Assembly (NCBI GenBank): GCA_030669775.1
Contig: DAOVCZ010000006.1
Location: forward strand, 1 to 23,759
DNA from: Chloroflexota bacterium
GTDB taxonomy: Bacteria; Chloroflexota; Anaerolineae; Anaerolineales; UBA4823
Direction: 5' to 3'
Length of the DNA stretch: 23,759 nt
A program made the position numbers and the translations under genes. Positions 8,152 through 15,379 of the stretch are shown piece after piece; position 1 is the first letter of the stretch; every line of letters starts with the position of its first letter. The notes under the pieces are model-generated. The model worked only from the letters and a program-made list of their open reading frames with translations, was not told where the DNA came from and made no database searches.

Positions 8152-9667
8152 TCGTTCATCGGGAATTCTCCTTCATCCTACCAGCTTGCCGGGGTCGTTT
8201 GGGATTGGTGATCTTGGTCCTCAAGCGCATCGCTGGATTGATTACCTGCATGGTGCGGGTTGTGGACTATGGCAAGTTCTCCCACTTGGACCGACAGGCT
8301 ATGGAGATTCACCTTATCAAAGTTTTTCCGCTTTCGCTGGAAATCCATATTTGATCAGCCCTGAGGTGCTACTTGAGGAAGGGCTGCTCCATACTAATGA
8401 CTTGGTGGAGGCGCCCAAATTTCCCTCAGAGAAAGTCGAATTTGGTAAGCTGATCCCCTGGAAAATTGGATTACTCGATCGGGCATTTATCCAATTTCAA
8501 CAAAACGCAACTCGTAAACTGCAGTCCGAATTTCAGGAATTTAAAGCTGAGCACACCTTTTGGCTGGATGAATTCAGCCTGTTCATGGCTTTGAAAGAGG
8601 CATATGGTGGCGGCTCATGGGTGAATTGGCCGCGACCCTTATTAACCCGTGAACCTGGCGCGCTTGAGCAAGCCAGGGAAATTCATTATACAGACATCCA
8701 GCGCCAGGAATTTCGCCAGTTTATTTTCCATCGACAATGGAATTCACTACACAAACATGCCAAGGATGAGAATATTCGCATCATCGGAGATATTCCCATT
8801 TTCGTGGCGCACGATAGCGCAGAGGTTTGGGCACATCCCGAGTTGTTTGCCTTAGATGAACAAGGAAACCCGACGTTTGTGGCCGGAGTACCACCAGATT
8901 ACTTTTCGAAGACTGGTCAGTTGTGGGGGAATCCTTTGTACCGTTGGGAAATTCACCAGGCAGATGGCTACAGCTGGTGGTTGAAACGATTATCTGCGGT
9001 GTTGGGATTGGTAGATATAGTGCGGCTTGATCATTTCCGCGGGTTTGCTGGTTATTGGGAGGTCCCTTTCGGTGAGGAAACTGCAGTCAATGGTCGCTGG
9101 GTATCCGGTCCGGGAGAGGATTTCTTCACTACGGTTGAGGAGGCTCTGGGTGACTTAGCGATCATTGCAGAAGATCTGGGCGTGATCACATCAGATGTTA
9201 TTGCCATCCGAGAGCGTTTTAATTTGCCAGGTATGTGTATTGTCCAGTTTGCCTTCCACGGAGATCCACAAGAACCTTTCTTACCTCACAATCACGAAGA
9301 GAACAGCGTGGTTTATACCGGAACACACGATAATGATACAGCCAAAGGTTGGTATGAGAGGGTATCGGAGGAGGAGAAAAGCTTCTACCGGCGATACCTG
9401 AACCGTGATGGCAAGCAGGTAGCCTGGGATCTGATCCGGGCAACCTGGGGATCAGTGGCGGTATTTGCACTGGCGCCAATACAAGATTTCCTTAGTTTAG
9501 GAAACGAAGCACGTATGAATTACCCGGGTAATCCAAGTGGCAATTGGACCTGGCGAATTCCAGATTCGGCTCTCAGCGAGTCCTTGCAGGTATGCATCAA
9601 AGAGATCAATTTCTTGTACGATCGTGAGAACACTCCCAATGGAGCAGCTGAAAAATCTGTCGATTAA
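8141..9667 (+). CDS. malQ: 4-alpha-glucanotransferase (amylomaltase)
   Basis: A 508-residue GH77 enzyme that transfers maltodextrin segments between alpha-1,4-glucans with release of glucose. GH77 motifs are clear. These are LLHPTSLPG near the N-terminus, the nucleophile D297 in IVRLDHFRGF, the acid/base E344 in IIAEDLGV, and the stabilising Asp in YTGTHDNDT (about 397). An upstream in-frame start at 8111 exists. The ATG at 8141 is preferred because the protein then begins at the conserved family N-terminus, with AGAGG upstream inside glgC. It overlaps glgC by 11 bases, indicating one transcript and probable translational coupling. Pairing an ADP-glucose-forming enzyme with a disproportionating enzyme suggests that glycogen synthesis and maltodextrin recycling are made together. 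All catalytic residues are intact. Confidence 0.96.
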   Translation: MKFDRSSGILLHPTSLPGSFGIGDLGPQAHRWIDYLHGAGCGLWQVLPLGPTGYGDSPYQSFSAFAGNPYLISPEVLLEEGLLHTNDLVEAPKFPSEKVEFGKLIPWKIGLLDRAFIQFQQNATRKLQSEFQEFKAEHTFWLDEFSLFMALKEAYGGGSWVNWPRPLLTREPGALEQAREIHYTDIQRQEFRQFIFHRQWNSLHKHAKDENIRIIGDIPIFVAHDSAEVWAHPELFALDEQGNPTFVAGVPPDYFSKTGQLWGNPLYRWEIHQADGYSWWLKRLSAVLGLVDIVRLDHFRGFAGYWEVPFGEETAVNGRWVSGPGEDFFTTVEEALGDLAIIAEDLGVITSDVIAIRERFNLPGMCIVQFAFHGDPQEPFLPHNHEENSVVYTGTHDNDTAKGWYERVSEEEKSFYRRYLNRDGKQVAWDLIRATWGSVAVFALAPIQDFLSLGNEARMNYPGNPSGNWTWRIPDSALSESLQVCIKEINFLYDRENTPNGAAEKSVD

Positions 9668-9963
9668 CCCAGGTTCTTTCTGGGAAAGATACCCTCATAT
9701 TCAAGGATTATTGTAGATCCTTAATTGAGTTTTAATAATGAAATCGGGGTATTTGTAAGTTGAAAAAGCTCAAAAACACAAATGGCGAGCGATCTCATCT
9801 CTCATGATAGGACAGAGAGTTGTGATTTTTCAACAATCAGCGTTCCCTTAAAACCCAACATTACCTAAAAAACCTGCTCATCCTTGTGGCGTGGATTTCA
9901 CAGCATTAGCCACCCTTCCAACAGGGCCTGCTTGAGTTGAATGGTAATTGGGAGAGGTGAAAA
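9668..9963. other. Intergenic region downstream of malQ
   Basis: About 300 A/T-rich bases between the convergent malQ and zinc-ribbon genes. I see only weak hairpins: CCCAG/CTGGG at 9668-9684 with no T-run after it, and the candidate terminator at 9703-9733. No open frame with a ribosome binding site, tRNA or repeat array was recognised. Confidence 0.4.
9703..9733 (+). terminator. Weak candidate terminator after malQ
   Basis: A perfect 6-bp stem, AAGGAT (9703-9708) with ATCCTT (9717-9722), has an 8-base loop. A short run of four T follows, displaced at 9730-9733. The stem is A/T-rich and the T-run is not adjacent, so intrinsic termination here would be inefficient. Confidence 0.25.
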
Positions 9964-10179
9964 TTATTCCTCAGCTGGCTCTGCTGAAGATTGACCAGGC
10001 TGCCAATCAGGCGCAGCGCGTTTCAGCTCCTTGGGAGAAAGTCGGTTTGCCCGGCGACAGTGCGGGCATTGAGTGTTGTAATGATTGAGGTCATCCGTAT
10101 AAATCGCATCTAAAGCTGCATAAACAGTCTCTTTGCCAATTGCAAACGGTTTGTGACAGTTCGTACATCGTATTTGCAT
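9964..10179 (-). CDS. Small zinc-ribbon protein, function unknown
   Basis: A 71-residue protein starting at the ATG at 10179, which follows AAAGGAG. A longer frame begins at 10281, but it lacks a ribosome binding site and would overlap the divergent neighbour. Two knuckles, C5-x2-C8 and C38-x2-C41, make a probable four-Cys zinc site separated by about 30 residues. The tail is rich in Pro, Ala and Glu and probably disordered. Such proteins may bind nucleic acid or act as adaptors, but nothing here gives a specific role. A TATACT on the minus strand (complement of 10205-10210) is a likely -10 box. It is divergent from the cobalamin adenosyltransferase, with 81 bases between the starts. Confidence 0.75.
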   Translation of the reverse strand: MQIRCTNCHKPFAIGKETVYAALDAIYTDDLNHYNTQCPHCRRANRLSPKELKRAAPDWQPGQSSAEPAEE

Positions 10180-10225
10180 CAGGTACTCCTTTCTTATTAA
10201 TTTAAGTATACAACAACAGTCCAAT

Positions 10226-10254
10226 TTGGAGTAGGTCAGAGTGTCCGTTATAAT
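10226..10254 (+). promoter_or_regulatory. Promoter giving a predicted leaderless mRNA
   Basis: A perfect -10 box TATAAT lies at 10249-10254, 17 bases after a partial -35 box TTGGAG at 10226-10231. A start point about seven bases after the -10 box falls on the A of the ATG at 10261. No ribosome binding site precedes that ATG, which fits a leaderless transcript. Confidence 0.55.
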
Positions 10255-10260
10255 TGGTTT

Positions 10261-10806
10261 ATGACAAAATTCTATACTCAAACAGGTGATGATGGCTTTA
10301 CCGGTCGTTTGGGAAAAGGGCGATTACCGAAGCATGATCAATTAATCGAGGCGGTAGGTACCATCGACGAAGCCTCCGCCGCGCTTGGTATGGCTCGCGC
10401 CCAATGTGAGATTCCAGAAACGGTTGACCTGCTGTTGGAAGTGCAGAGGGATTTGTACTATTTGATGGCAGAGCTGTCCGCCTCCGGTGAAAATGCATCC
10501 AAATTCCGGGTGATCAATGAAGAGCGGCTGTCCTGGTTGGAGGCTGAAATAGATTCAATCAGCAGCGCAATTGAGACGCCAAGAGAGTTCATCGTTCCAG
10601 GTGATACTTCTCCTGGTGCGGCACTATCTCTCGCCAGGAGTATCATCAGGCGTGCTGAGCGACGTGTGGCTGAATTGCATCTCGCTGGTAAGCTTGATAA
10701 TCAGAAAATTCTCCCCTATTTGAATCGACTATCCTCCTTATGTTTTGTTCTCGAACTTAAGGAAAATAAATCATCAAGTATTACCCTGGCAAAAAAGGAT
10801 CGCTGA
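10261..10806 (+). CDS. pduO: PduO-type ATP:cob(I)alamin adenosyltransferase
   Basis: A 181-residue cytosolic enzyme that transfers the 5'-deoxyadenosyl group of ATP to cob(I)alamin, making coenzyme B12. The N-terminal ATP-binding signature is TQTGDDGFTG (residues 7-16 or so). It is followed by the VGTIDEASAALG helix, the FIVPGD segment and the basic helix ARSIIRRAERRV, all typical of this trimeric helical family. Two family positions differ from what I expect. The usual NRLSD near the end reads NRLSS, and the usual FxLPGG reads FIVPGD. The last 20 residues are also unlike the consensus. The protein is probably active, though altered cobalamin binding is possible. It has its own promoter with the start codon at the predicted mRNA 5' end. 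No other B12 gene lies nearby. Confidence 0.88.
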   Translation: MTKFYTQTGDDGFTGRLGKGRLPKHDQLIEAVGTIDEASAALGMARAQCEIPETVDLLLEVQRDLYYLMAELSASGENASKFRVINEERLSWLEAEIDSISSAIETPREFIVPGDTSPGAALSLARSIIRRAERRVAELHLAGKLDNQKILPYLNRLSSLCFVLELKENKSSSITLAKKDR

Positions 10807-10828
10807 TTTTCCCACCACAATGAGAATC

Positions 10829-10872
10829 AAAAAAGGGCTTCCAAGATCCTCAACAAGAAGAGTTAGAAGCCC
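10829..10872 (-). terminator. Intrinsic terminator of the DsbA-like gene
   Basis: Read on the minus strand, GGGCTTC (complement of 10866-10872) pairs with GAAGCCC (complement of 10835-10841). One U-G and two A-U pairs extend this to a 10-bp stem. Six T follow immediately (complement of 10829-10834). It lies 20 bases past the stop at 10893. Confidence 0.8.
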
Positions 10873-10892
10873 ACTAATATTTATCGTTTCTA

Positions 10893-11651
10893 TTAATTAC
10901 TAGACTTTGCGAGTTCTGCTTCTACAGCCTCTGATATTTCTGCAAATGAAGGAACAAATCCTGGGGTGATCATTTTGCCGTTGACGATAACTGAAGGTGT
11001 TCCATTGACGCCCGAATCTCTCCCGGATTGCAAATCAGCGTCAATTTCGTCTTTATTCAGGTTTGCATTGAAGCACTGATTGAAGCTTTCCATTTCCAAT
11101 CCCAATGCCTCGGCAAATGCCACCAAGCGGCTGTCACTAAATGCGCCCTGGTTTTCGCCGTTCCAGTTAGCGAAGAGCATGTCATGGTAATCCCAAAACC
11201 GGTTTTCATCTCTGGCGCACATGCTTGCATTGGCGGCCTGGTCTGATTCGTTTCGGGGAGCCCGGTCGTCTATGAACGGGAAGTGTCGGTAAATATAGTA
11301 GACATCTCCTGTGGTGATATACGCATCAACGACTTGGGGCTCAATTTGTTCTGAGAATGTTTTACAGGCAGGACATTGGAAGTCCTCGTAAACCTCGATT
11401 GTGACTGGGGCATTTGGATCACCCATCGCCCTTCCGTCTACCATAGGTCTTTCATGGGGGGTGATGGTGACGATATCACCGACTGGTTGTAAAGATGGGA
11501 TGATCAGGAGGGCAGCAATGATGACCGCAACTCCAATAACACCTAAAATTATGAATAATTTCTGCTTTCTCTGCTGCCGTTGGCGTTTTTCTCGCACAGC
11601 CTGACGTTTCGTTCTTGGTCCTTGCCTGCCCGCTGATGGATTTTTGCTCAT
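10893..11651 (-). CDS. Membrane-anchored DsbA-like thiol-disulfide oxidoreductase
   Basis: A 252-residue protein. The N-terminal 30 residues are very basic, followed by one membrane segment (about 32-52), which predicts a cytosolic tail and an extracytoplasmic catalytic domain. The thioredoxin-fold domain starts near residue 78 (GDPNAPVTIEVYEDFQCPAC), with active site C93-P-A-C96. The cis-Pro loop NGTPSVIVNG is near the C-terminus. This matches the Thioredoxin_4/DsbA family (BdbD-like), which oxidises or isomerises thiols in exported proteins. Two extra Cys, in SMCARD and NQCFN, could form a second disulfide. The ATG at 11651 is chosen over a TTG at 11666 because GGGAG lies five bases before it. 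It appears to be monocistronic, with its own promoter (11687-11715) and terminator. No membrane partner such as VKOR or DsbB is visible. Confidence 0.9.
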   Translation of the reverse strand: MSKNPSAGRQGPRTKRQAVREKRQRQQRKQKLFIILGVIGVAVIIAALLIIPSLQPVGDIVTITPHERPMVDGRAMGDPNAPVTIEVYEDFQCPACKTFSEQIEPQVVDAYITTGDVYYIYRHFPFIDDRAPRNESDQAANASMCARDENRFWDYHDMLFANWNGENQGAFSDSRLVAFAEALGLEMESFNQCFNANLNKDEIDADLQSGRDSGVNGTPSVIVNGKMITPGFVPSFAEISEAVEAELAKSSN

Positions 11652-11686
11652 TGAATCTCCCTTCAATCACCATTCATAATCCCCCG

Positions 11687-11715
11687 ATTTTGCCATGTTC
11701 GCTAAAGTTTGTCCA
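11687..11715 (-). promoter_or_regulatory. Sigma-70-like promoter of the DsbA-like gene
   Basis: On the minus strand a -35 box TGGACA (complement of 11710-11715) is followed after 17 bases by a -10 box CAAAAT (complement of 11687-11692). The start point would be near 11680, giving a leader of about 30 bases that contains the GGGAG ribosome binding site. Confidence 0.5.
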
Positions 11716-11768
11716 GGTATAAATGAAGTTTGATTAATCTTTGGGAAATTCAATACGATTTAATTACT

Positions 11769-12404
11769 TCAAGTAACATTGCTTTGATGTTTCGCAGTTT
11801 CAACGATGAATCGACAATAGGCATCCCCTGTGGCAGTGCAAGCCGTTTCCTGAACTTCGAATTCCTTCCCTGTCGCCCAGTTTATCGCTTCGCTAATAAA
11901 CCCAGTAGTCAGATAACAAACAGGTTCTTGGCTTTGGCGTCCATAACACACAAGACAGCTCTGTTCGATATATGCCAGCTGTCCATCTTTATCTTCCAAC
12001 CAAACTTCAGTTTGGGGATATGTTTTACGTTGGGCATCGATGATTGCTTCTAACATGAATTCAATTCGCTGGTCGGGAGACCAGAGACTCATAACTCTTT
12101 TGGCAGTCGCCATCCAACTAGGTTGATCGCGCAATACAATGTGGAATGATTCCTTGCCAATGCGATGTAAAATCCATGGGCCTCTCTCTCTATAAGTTAC
12201 TTCTATGGTGTGCAATAACTGGGCGTAATCTTGTGCCTTGAAGGTTCGATCTAAGTTGTCTGGTGGAAGCGCGGCAAGTTTGACATCTAATTTTGCGGAT
12301 TGGTAAATATCTTTGGACCCTTTTTCTCCCAGGACTTGGCGGATAGCAAGTAGGGTTTGTCGAAAATGGGCATTTGCCACAGCTGCATCATTCTCCCTGT
12401 CCAT
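11769..12404 (-). CDS. V4R-domain protein (BchJ-like ligand-binding fold)
   Basis: A 211-residue soluble protein. The C-terminal 70 residues carry the V4R (4-vinyl reductase) pattern: YIEQSCLVC (C150, C153), then C163, a TGFISEAINW helix, and ETACTATGDAYCRF (C189, C197). V4R is a predicted small-molecule-binding domain found in BchJ and in the sensory N-termini of XylR/DmpR-type regulators. Residues 1-130 look like the helical part that precedes V4R in such proteins. There is no DNA-binding or enzymatic domain, so it may be a stand-alone ligand sensor. AGGAG lies six to seven bases before the ATG. It is the last gene of the signalling array, 83 bases after the GNAT gene, and a hairpin lies in that gap. 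The absence of bacteriochlorophyll genes argues against a pigment role. Confidence 0.82.
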   Translation of the reverse strand: MDRENDAAVANAHFRQTLLAIRQVLGEKGSKDIYQSAKLDVKLAALPPDNLDRTFKAQDYAQLLHTIEVTYRERGPWILHRIGKESFHIVLRDQPSWMATAKRVMSLWSPDQRIEFMLEAIIDAQRKTYPQTEVWLEDKDGQLAYIEQSCLVCYGRQSQEPVCYLTTGFISEAINWATGKEFEVQETACTATGDAYCRFIVETAKHQSNVT

Positions 12405-12430
12405 AATGGTCTCCTAAGATGATCCAAACT

Positions 12431-12452
12431 TACCTCAGAGAGGTTTGAGGTA
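12431..12452 (-). repeat. Perfect palindrome between the GNAT and V4R genes
   Basis: TACCTCA (12431-12437) and TGAGGTA (12446-12452) form a perfect 7-bp inverted repeat around an 8-base loop, 27 bases upstream of the V4R start. No T-run follows on the minus strand, so it is not a classical terminator. It could be a processing or stability hairpin, or an operator. A 5-bp alternative (ACCTC/GAGGT) lies within it. Confidence 0.45.
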
Positions 12453-12487
12453 GTTGGATGGGGATTGAACTGCTCTATTGTAATAGA

Positions 12488-13345
12488 TTATTTTGGATGG
12501 TATTGATAAACTGGGTAAGTTTCGCCGGTACTGGTAAATCCTGCATTTTCATAAAGTGCGATCGAAGCCAGGTTATCTTCCTGGGTGTTGACAGTGATGC
12601 GCATTGCCCCACGTTGTTTAAACTGCACCTGCAAATCACGTAAGATCGCATATCCGATCCCCTGGCGTTGGTATTGTGGGTGAGTGGCTAATCGAGCCAG
12701 GTGACTTCCCATTTGCATAGAGGTGCTTATTTGATATCCGACGATAACACCATCAATATCCGCTATGGTAGCAAATGCAGCTTGCTTGAAAGCGTATTCC
12801 AGAGAGGTCTGTGAATTATGCCAAAGTGAACTAAACGCGGTTTTATCGAGAACCTCGACCTGTGATAAATCATCGATAGTCATCGGACGGATAGATATCT
12901 CAGGTGAAGGTTGTTCGGGTGGTATCTTACCGTTGTCCCAGATCAACATGACCACATCAGTAGTTGTTTGGAATTGGCTAGCTTGTAGTAATCGTTGGAA
13001 CCAGTTCGTGAGAGGAATGGCAGCCACTTGTAATTCCGGATCAGGTGAGATCATTTCTAATGCCTGTGACCAGAGGTGTGTCCAGGACTCGACCAGGTTT
13101 TCTTCATCGTAAGAAACGAACAAGCGGATCCAAACCACTGATGGTGGATCCGGTGGACAGGCCAGTGCTGCAACCAGGCGGTTGTCTTCCTCCAAAACGA
13201 GGAATGGATCATGCCCAATCCATTCAAGAGGGGGACGCCAATCGAGGTGGCGGTGGACCAAGGAGCCGAAATGAATCAAATTCGCCAATTGTTTCTGGTC
13301 TGAGTTTTTCGCCTGGCGAATGCAGTGTTTCAACTTGGTGACCAT
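12488..13345 (-). CDS. GNAT family N-acetyltransferase (probably tandem GNAT)
   Basis: A 285-residue protein. The C-terminal domain (about 148-283) is a clear GNAT fold. It has beta-1 ISIRPMTIDDL, motif A LARLATHPQYQRQGIGYAI with the acetyl-CoA pyrophosphate loop RQGIG, and motif B NTQEDNLASIALYENAGF. The N-terminal half (about 5-140) has the same strand-helix rhythm (CIRQAKNSDQKQLANL) but no acetyl-CoA loop, so it is probably a degenerate first GNAT domain. The acceptor cannot be predicted; proteins, amino groups of metabolites and antibiotics are all used in this family. The start has only a weak ribosome binding site. It lies 17 bases after the TPR gene and is probably co-transcribed with it. 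Placement in a two-component array suggests, without proof, regulated acetylation of a small molecule or protein. Confidence 0.85.
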   Translation of the reverse strand: MVTKLKHCIRQAKNSDQKQLANLIHFGSLVHRHLDWRPPLEWIGHDPFLVLEEDNRLVAALACPPDPPSVVWIRLFVSYDEENLVESWTHLWSQALEMISPDPELQVAAIPLTNWFQRLLQASQFQTTTDVVMLIWDNGKIPPEQPSPEISIRPMTIDDLSQVEVLDKTAFSSLWHNSQTSLEYAFKQAAFATIADIDGVIVGYQISTSMQMGSHLARLATHPQYQRQGIGYAILRDLQVQFKQRGAMRITVNTQEDNLASIALYENAGFTSTGETYPVYQYHPK

Positions 13346-13362
13346 GTAGATATCCGAGTTGT

Positions 13363-13911
13363 TCAGGACAAGCGGTTGAAATAGCTGAAAGGGGAACGTA
13401 ATACCTTTTTGATCAGCTTTTGCTTAAAACCTGGATTTTCGACATCATCCAAACCCGCCTGCATCGTGACTAAAGCTTCCATTTGCTGGCCAAGCCGGAG
13501 CTGAACCGCAGATAAGGACTGCATGACCGCTGGTCGGAGTTTTTGGTCACCAATCTCCTTCAGCAGTTCTGAGGAGGCCTGATATGCGTCGGCAGCAGCC
13601 TCCAATCGGGATAAGGCTTCATACGCTGCAGCTTGATTTCCCAAGGCAATCGCCTGGCGTTTTTTATCTCCAGCAGCCGCGAAAAATTTATCTGTATTGA
13701 GGGCAGTTTCCAGTGCGTATTCTGGCTGCTTGCCTTGTAAATAGGCTACACTGGCGTTATTGAGCATTTCAGCCGCCTCAAGCTGCTCTCCATTGTGTGT
13801 GTATCCTTCCGCTGCAGATTGAAAAGATGCGGCAGCAGTAAGGTAGTCCTTTTTCTTGTATGCCCGTTCAGCTTCCTGTTTAAGTTCCCCTGGAGATATC
13901 GTTTCTACCAT
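13363..13911 (-). CDS. TPR-repeat protein (SNAP-like helical repeats)
   Basis: A 182-residue all-helical soluble protein. At least three to four helix-turn-helix repeats of about 38-40 residues are visible between residues 8 and 160. They have the small-residue spacing of TPRs: AERAYKKKDYLTAAASFQSAAEGY, then AAEMLNNASVAYLQGKQPEYALE, and IALGNQAAAYEALSRLEAAADAY. The pattern resembles the alpha-SNAP type. TPRs bind protein or peptide partners and have no catalytic role of their own. There is no signal peptide or membrane segment. It lies 21 bases after the tandem XRE regulator and 17 before the GNAT gene. The XRE protein is therefore the first candidate partner; XRE and TPR modules are fused in the peptide-responsive Rgg/PlcR-like regulators, whereas here they are separate. 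Confidence 0.78.
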   Translation of the reverse strand: MVETISPGELKQEAERAYKKKDYLTAAASFQSAAEGYTHNGEQLEAAEMLNNASVAYLQGKQPEYALETALNTDKFFAAAGDKKRQAIALGNQAAAYEALSRLEAAADAYQASSELLKEIGDQKLRPAVMQSLSAVQLRLGQQMEALVTMQAGLDDVENPGFKQKLIKKVLRSPFSYFNRLS

Positions 13912-13932
13912 TATTGTTTGACCTTGTGAATT

Positions 13933-14613
13933 TCATAGTGTGATATCTAATAACCCCTCAGCCACTGCGCGCAGTTTTTCAACTGACATTTCGCTCAAGC
14001 GCTGAGCGATCTCCAGATACGGCCGGTTTATTGGTCTGCTGATAAAATCCTGCAGTTCTGGGGATAGATCATCAAAATGCTGCAGAGCACGCTGTTGCTT
14101 GATCCATTTACCAATTGGACCGCGACTATCCTGGAAATCTTTAATCGTTCGATTTACACTGTTTACTAGTACCTCTAAATCAGGCAAAGGGATGGATTGT
14201 TCACCCAGCTCATAGCTGTTCATTTGTTCTTCGCTAATCCCCACATTGGAAGCCAATTCAAGTGTCGTCAGCCCAGCTTCAAGCCTTGCCTGCCTCAAGC
14301 TGGCGCCGATCACCCGACTGCGTAGCCGCATCAAGCGATCTCGTTCGTATACCTTGGGTTCATTTTGGGTAAAGTTGATTATCTCCCGTCCCCAGAAGTA
14401 ATCCAGTGGAATTTTCAAGTGAAAGGCAAGCGCCTCCAACTCAGGCAAGGATGGAGAAGCCTCTCCTCGTTCGTAAGATTCCAACTCCTGGGTGGTGATT
14501 CCAAGTGCTTCTGCGCAGTCATCTATCGATTTATTGGTGGATAGCCGCGCACTTTGCATTAATACGCCAAGTTTTTTTGTCCTGATTGCAATTGTTATCG
14601 GGGGATTATCCAT
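13933..14613 (-). CDS. Transcriptional regulator with two XRE-type HTH domains
   Basis: A 226-residue protein with two complete HTH_3 domains. Domain 1 is about residues 11-74 (MQSARLSTNKSIDDCAEALG, then ITTQELESYERGEASPSLPE). Domain 2 is about 95-158 (LRQARLEAGLTTLELASNVG, then ISEEQMNSYELGEQSIPLPD). Each keeps the recognition-helix pattern ending in S-Y-E-x-G-E. The C-terminal 65 residues are helical and may mediate dimerisation or bind the adjacent TPR protein. Most XRE regulators carry a single domain, so one chain may contact two half-sites. GGAG lies five bases before the ATG. It follows the response regulator gene by 50 bases on the same strand. It may be either a target of the two-component system or a second output for it. 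Confidence 0.9.
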   Translation of the reverse strand: MDNPPITIAIRTKKLGVLMQSARLSTNKSIDDCAEALGITTQELESYERGEASPSLPELEALAFHLKIPLDYFWGREIINFTQNEPKVYERDRLMRLRSRVIGASLRQARLEAGLTTLELASNVGISEEQMNSYELGEQSIPLPDLEVLVNSVNRTIKDFQDSRGPIGKWIKQQRALQHFDDLSPELQDFISRPINRPYLEIAQRLSEMSVEKLRAVAEGLLDITL

Positions 14614-14663
14614 ATTTTCTCCACTGTCTGCCTGTTATTTTGGTATCTGTCATACAAAGCATA

Positions 14664-15353
14664 TTAAACAGGCGGCATTGTGTATCCCATCCCGGAACGA
14701 GTGACGATATGCTGTGGATTGCGAGGATCATCTTCAAGTTTCTGTCGCAGTCGAGATATACTCACCCAGAGGATCTCTTTATCCTCTCTGTATTCGGGTC
14801 CCCAGACATTGACCAATAGATCTTCCGAGGTCAAGATATTTCCCTGGTTGTGAACGAACTGTAAAAGAAGGCGGTACTCGGTTGCGGAAAGAAACACCAT
14901 GTTGTCTTCTTTGAAGACCTCGGCGCGGGCTAAATCAATGCGTAAATTCTCATGGGAGAAAACGGACTGCTCAAAGTTGCTCCCTGAGACCTGAGCTCGC
15001 CGAAGCACTGCCCGCACCCGAGCCAGAACCTCTGTTGCTGAAAATGGCTTGACAATATAATCATCTGCGCCAACATCCAAACCACGTACTCGATCTTGCT
15101 CTTCTCCCTTGGCGGTAACCATGATGATTGGCACGGAAGAGAACTCACGAATGCGTTCACAGGCGCCAAATCCATCCAGTCCGGGCATCATTACGTCCAA
15201 GAGGACCAAATCTGGTTGCTTGTCAGCCACCATTTCTACCGCACTCTGCCCATCGTAGGCTTTGAGTACATCGTAGCCTTCTGATATCAGGTTGGCTTCC
15301 ATCAAGCGGACATAGCGGGGTTCATCATCAACGACCAATATTCTTGTAACCAT
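14664..15353 (-). CDS. OmpR/PhoB-family response regulator
   Basis: A 229-residue DNA-binding response regulator. The receiver domain (about 4-117) has the acidic pair D9/D10, phospho-acceptor D53 (LLDVMMPGLDG), switch T80 and K102 (VKPF). A winged-helix output domain (about 130-227) follows, with LSATEYRLLLQF and the recognition-helix region WVSISRLRQKLEDD. Phosphorylation by an upstream kinase is expected to drive dimerisation and promoter binding. It has a strong ribosome binding site (AAGGAGG, seven bases from the ATG). It lies 26 bases after the GAF kinase, which itself overlaps a second kinase, so two kinases may converge on this regulator. All phosphotransfer residues are present. Confidence 0.95.
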   Translation of the reverse strand: MVTRILVVDDEPRYVRLMEANLISEGYDVLKAYDGQSAVEMVADKQPDLVLLDVMMPGLDGFGACERIREFSSVPIIMVTAKGEEQDRVRGLDVGADDYIVKPFSATEVLARVRAVLRRAQVSGSNFEQSVFSHENLRIDLARAEVFKEDNMVFLSATEYRLLLQFVHNQGNILTSEDLLVNVWGPEYREDKEILWVSISRLRQKLEDDPRNPQHIVTRSGMGYTMPPV

Positions 15354-15379
15354 GCGATTGCCTCCTTAATTCATGATTG

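Noticed and set aside
9668..9684. CCCAG/CTGGG hairpin directly after the malQ stop
   Set aside because: The stem is only 5 bp and is followed by A-rich sequence, not T, so it does not qualify as a terminator.
10180..10281. N-terminal extension of the zinc-ribbon protein
   Set aside because: It would overlap the start of the divergent adenosyltransferase, and the internal ATG at 10179 has a strong ribosome binding site.
11769..12404. Bacteriochlorophyll biosynthesis role for the V4R protein
   Set aside because: No pigment genes are present in the window; V4R also occurs widely as a sensory domain.
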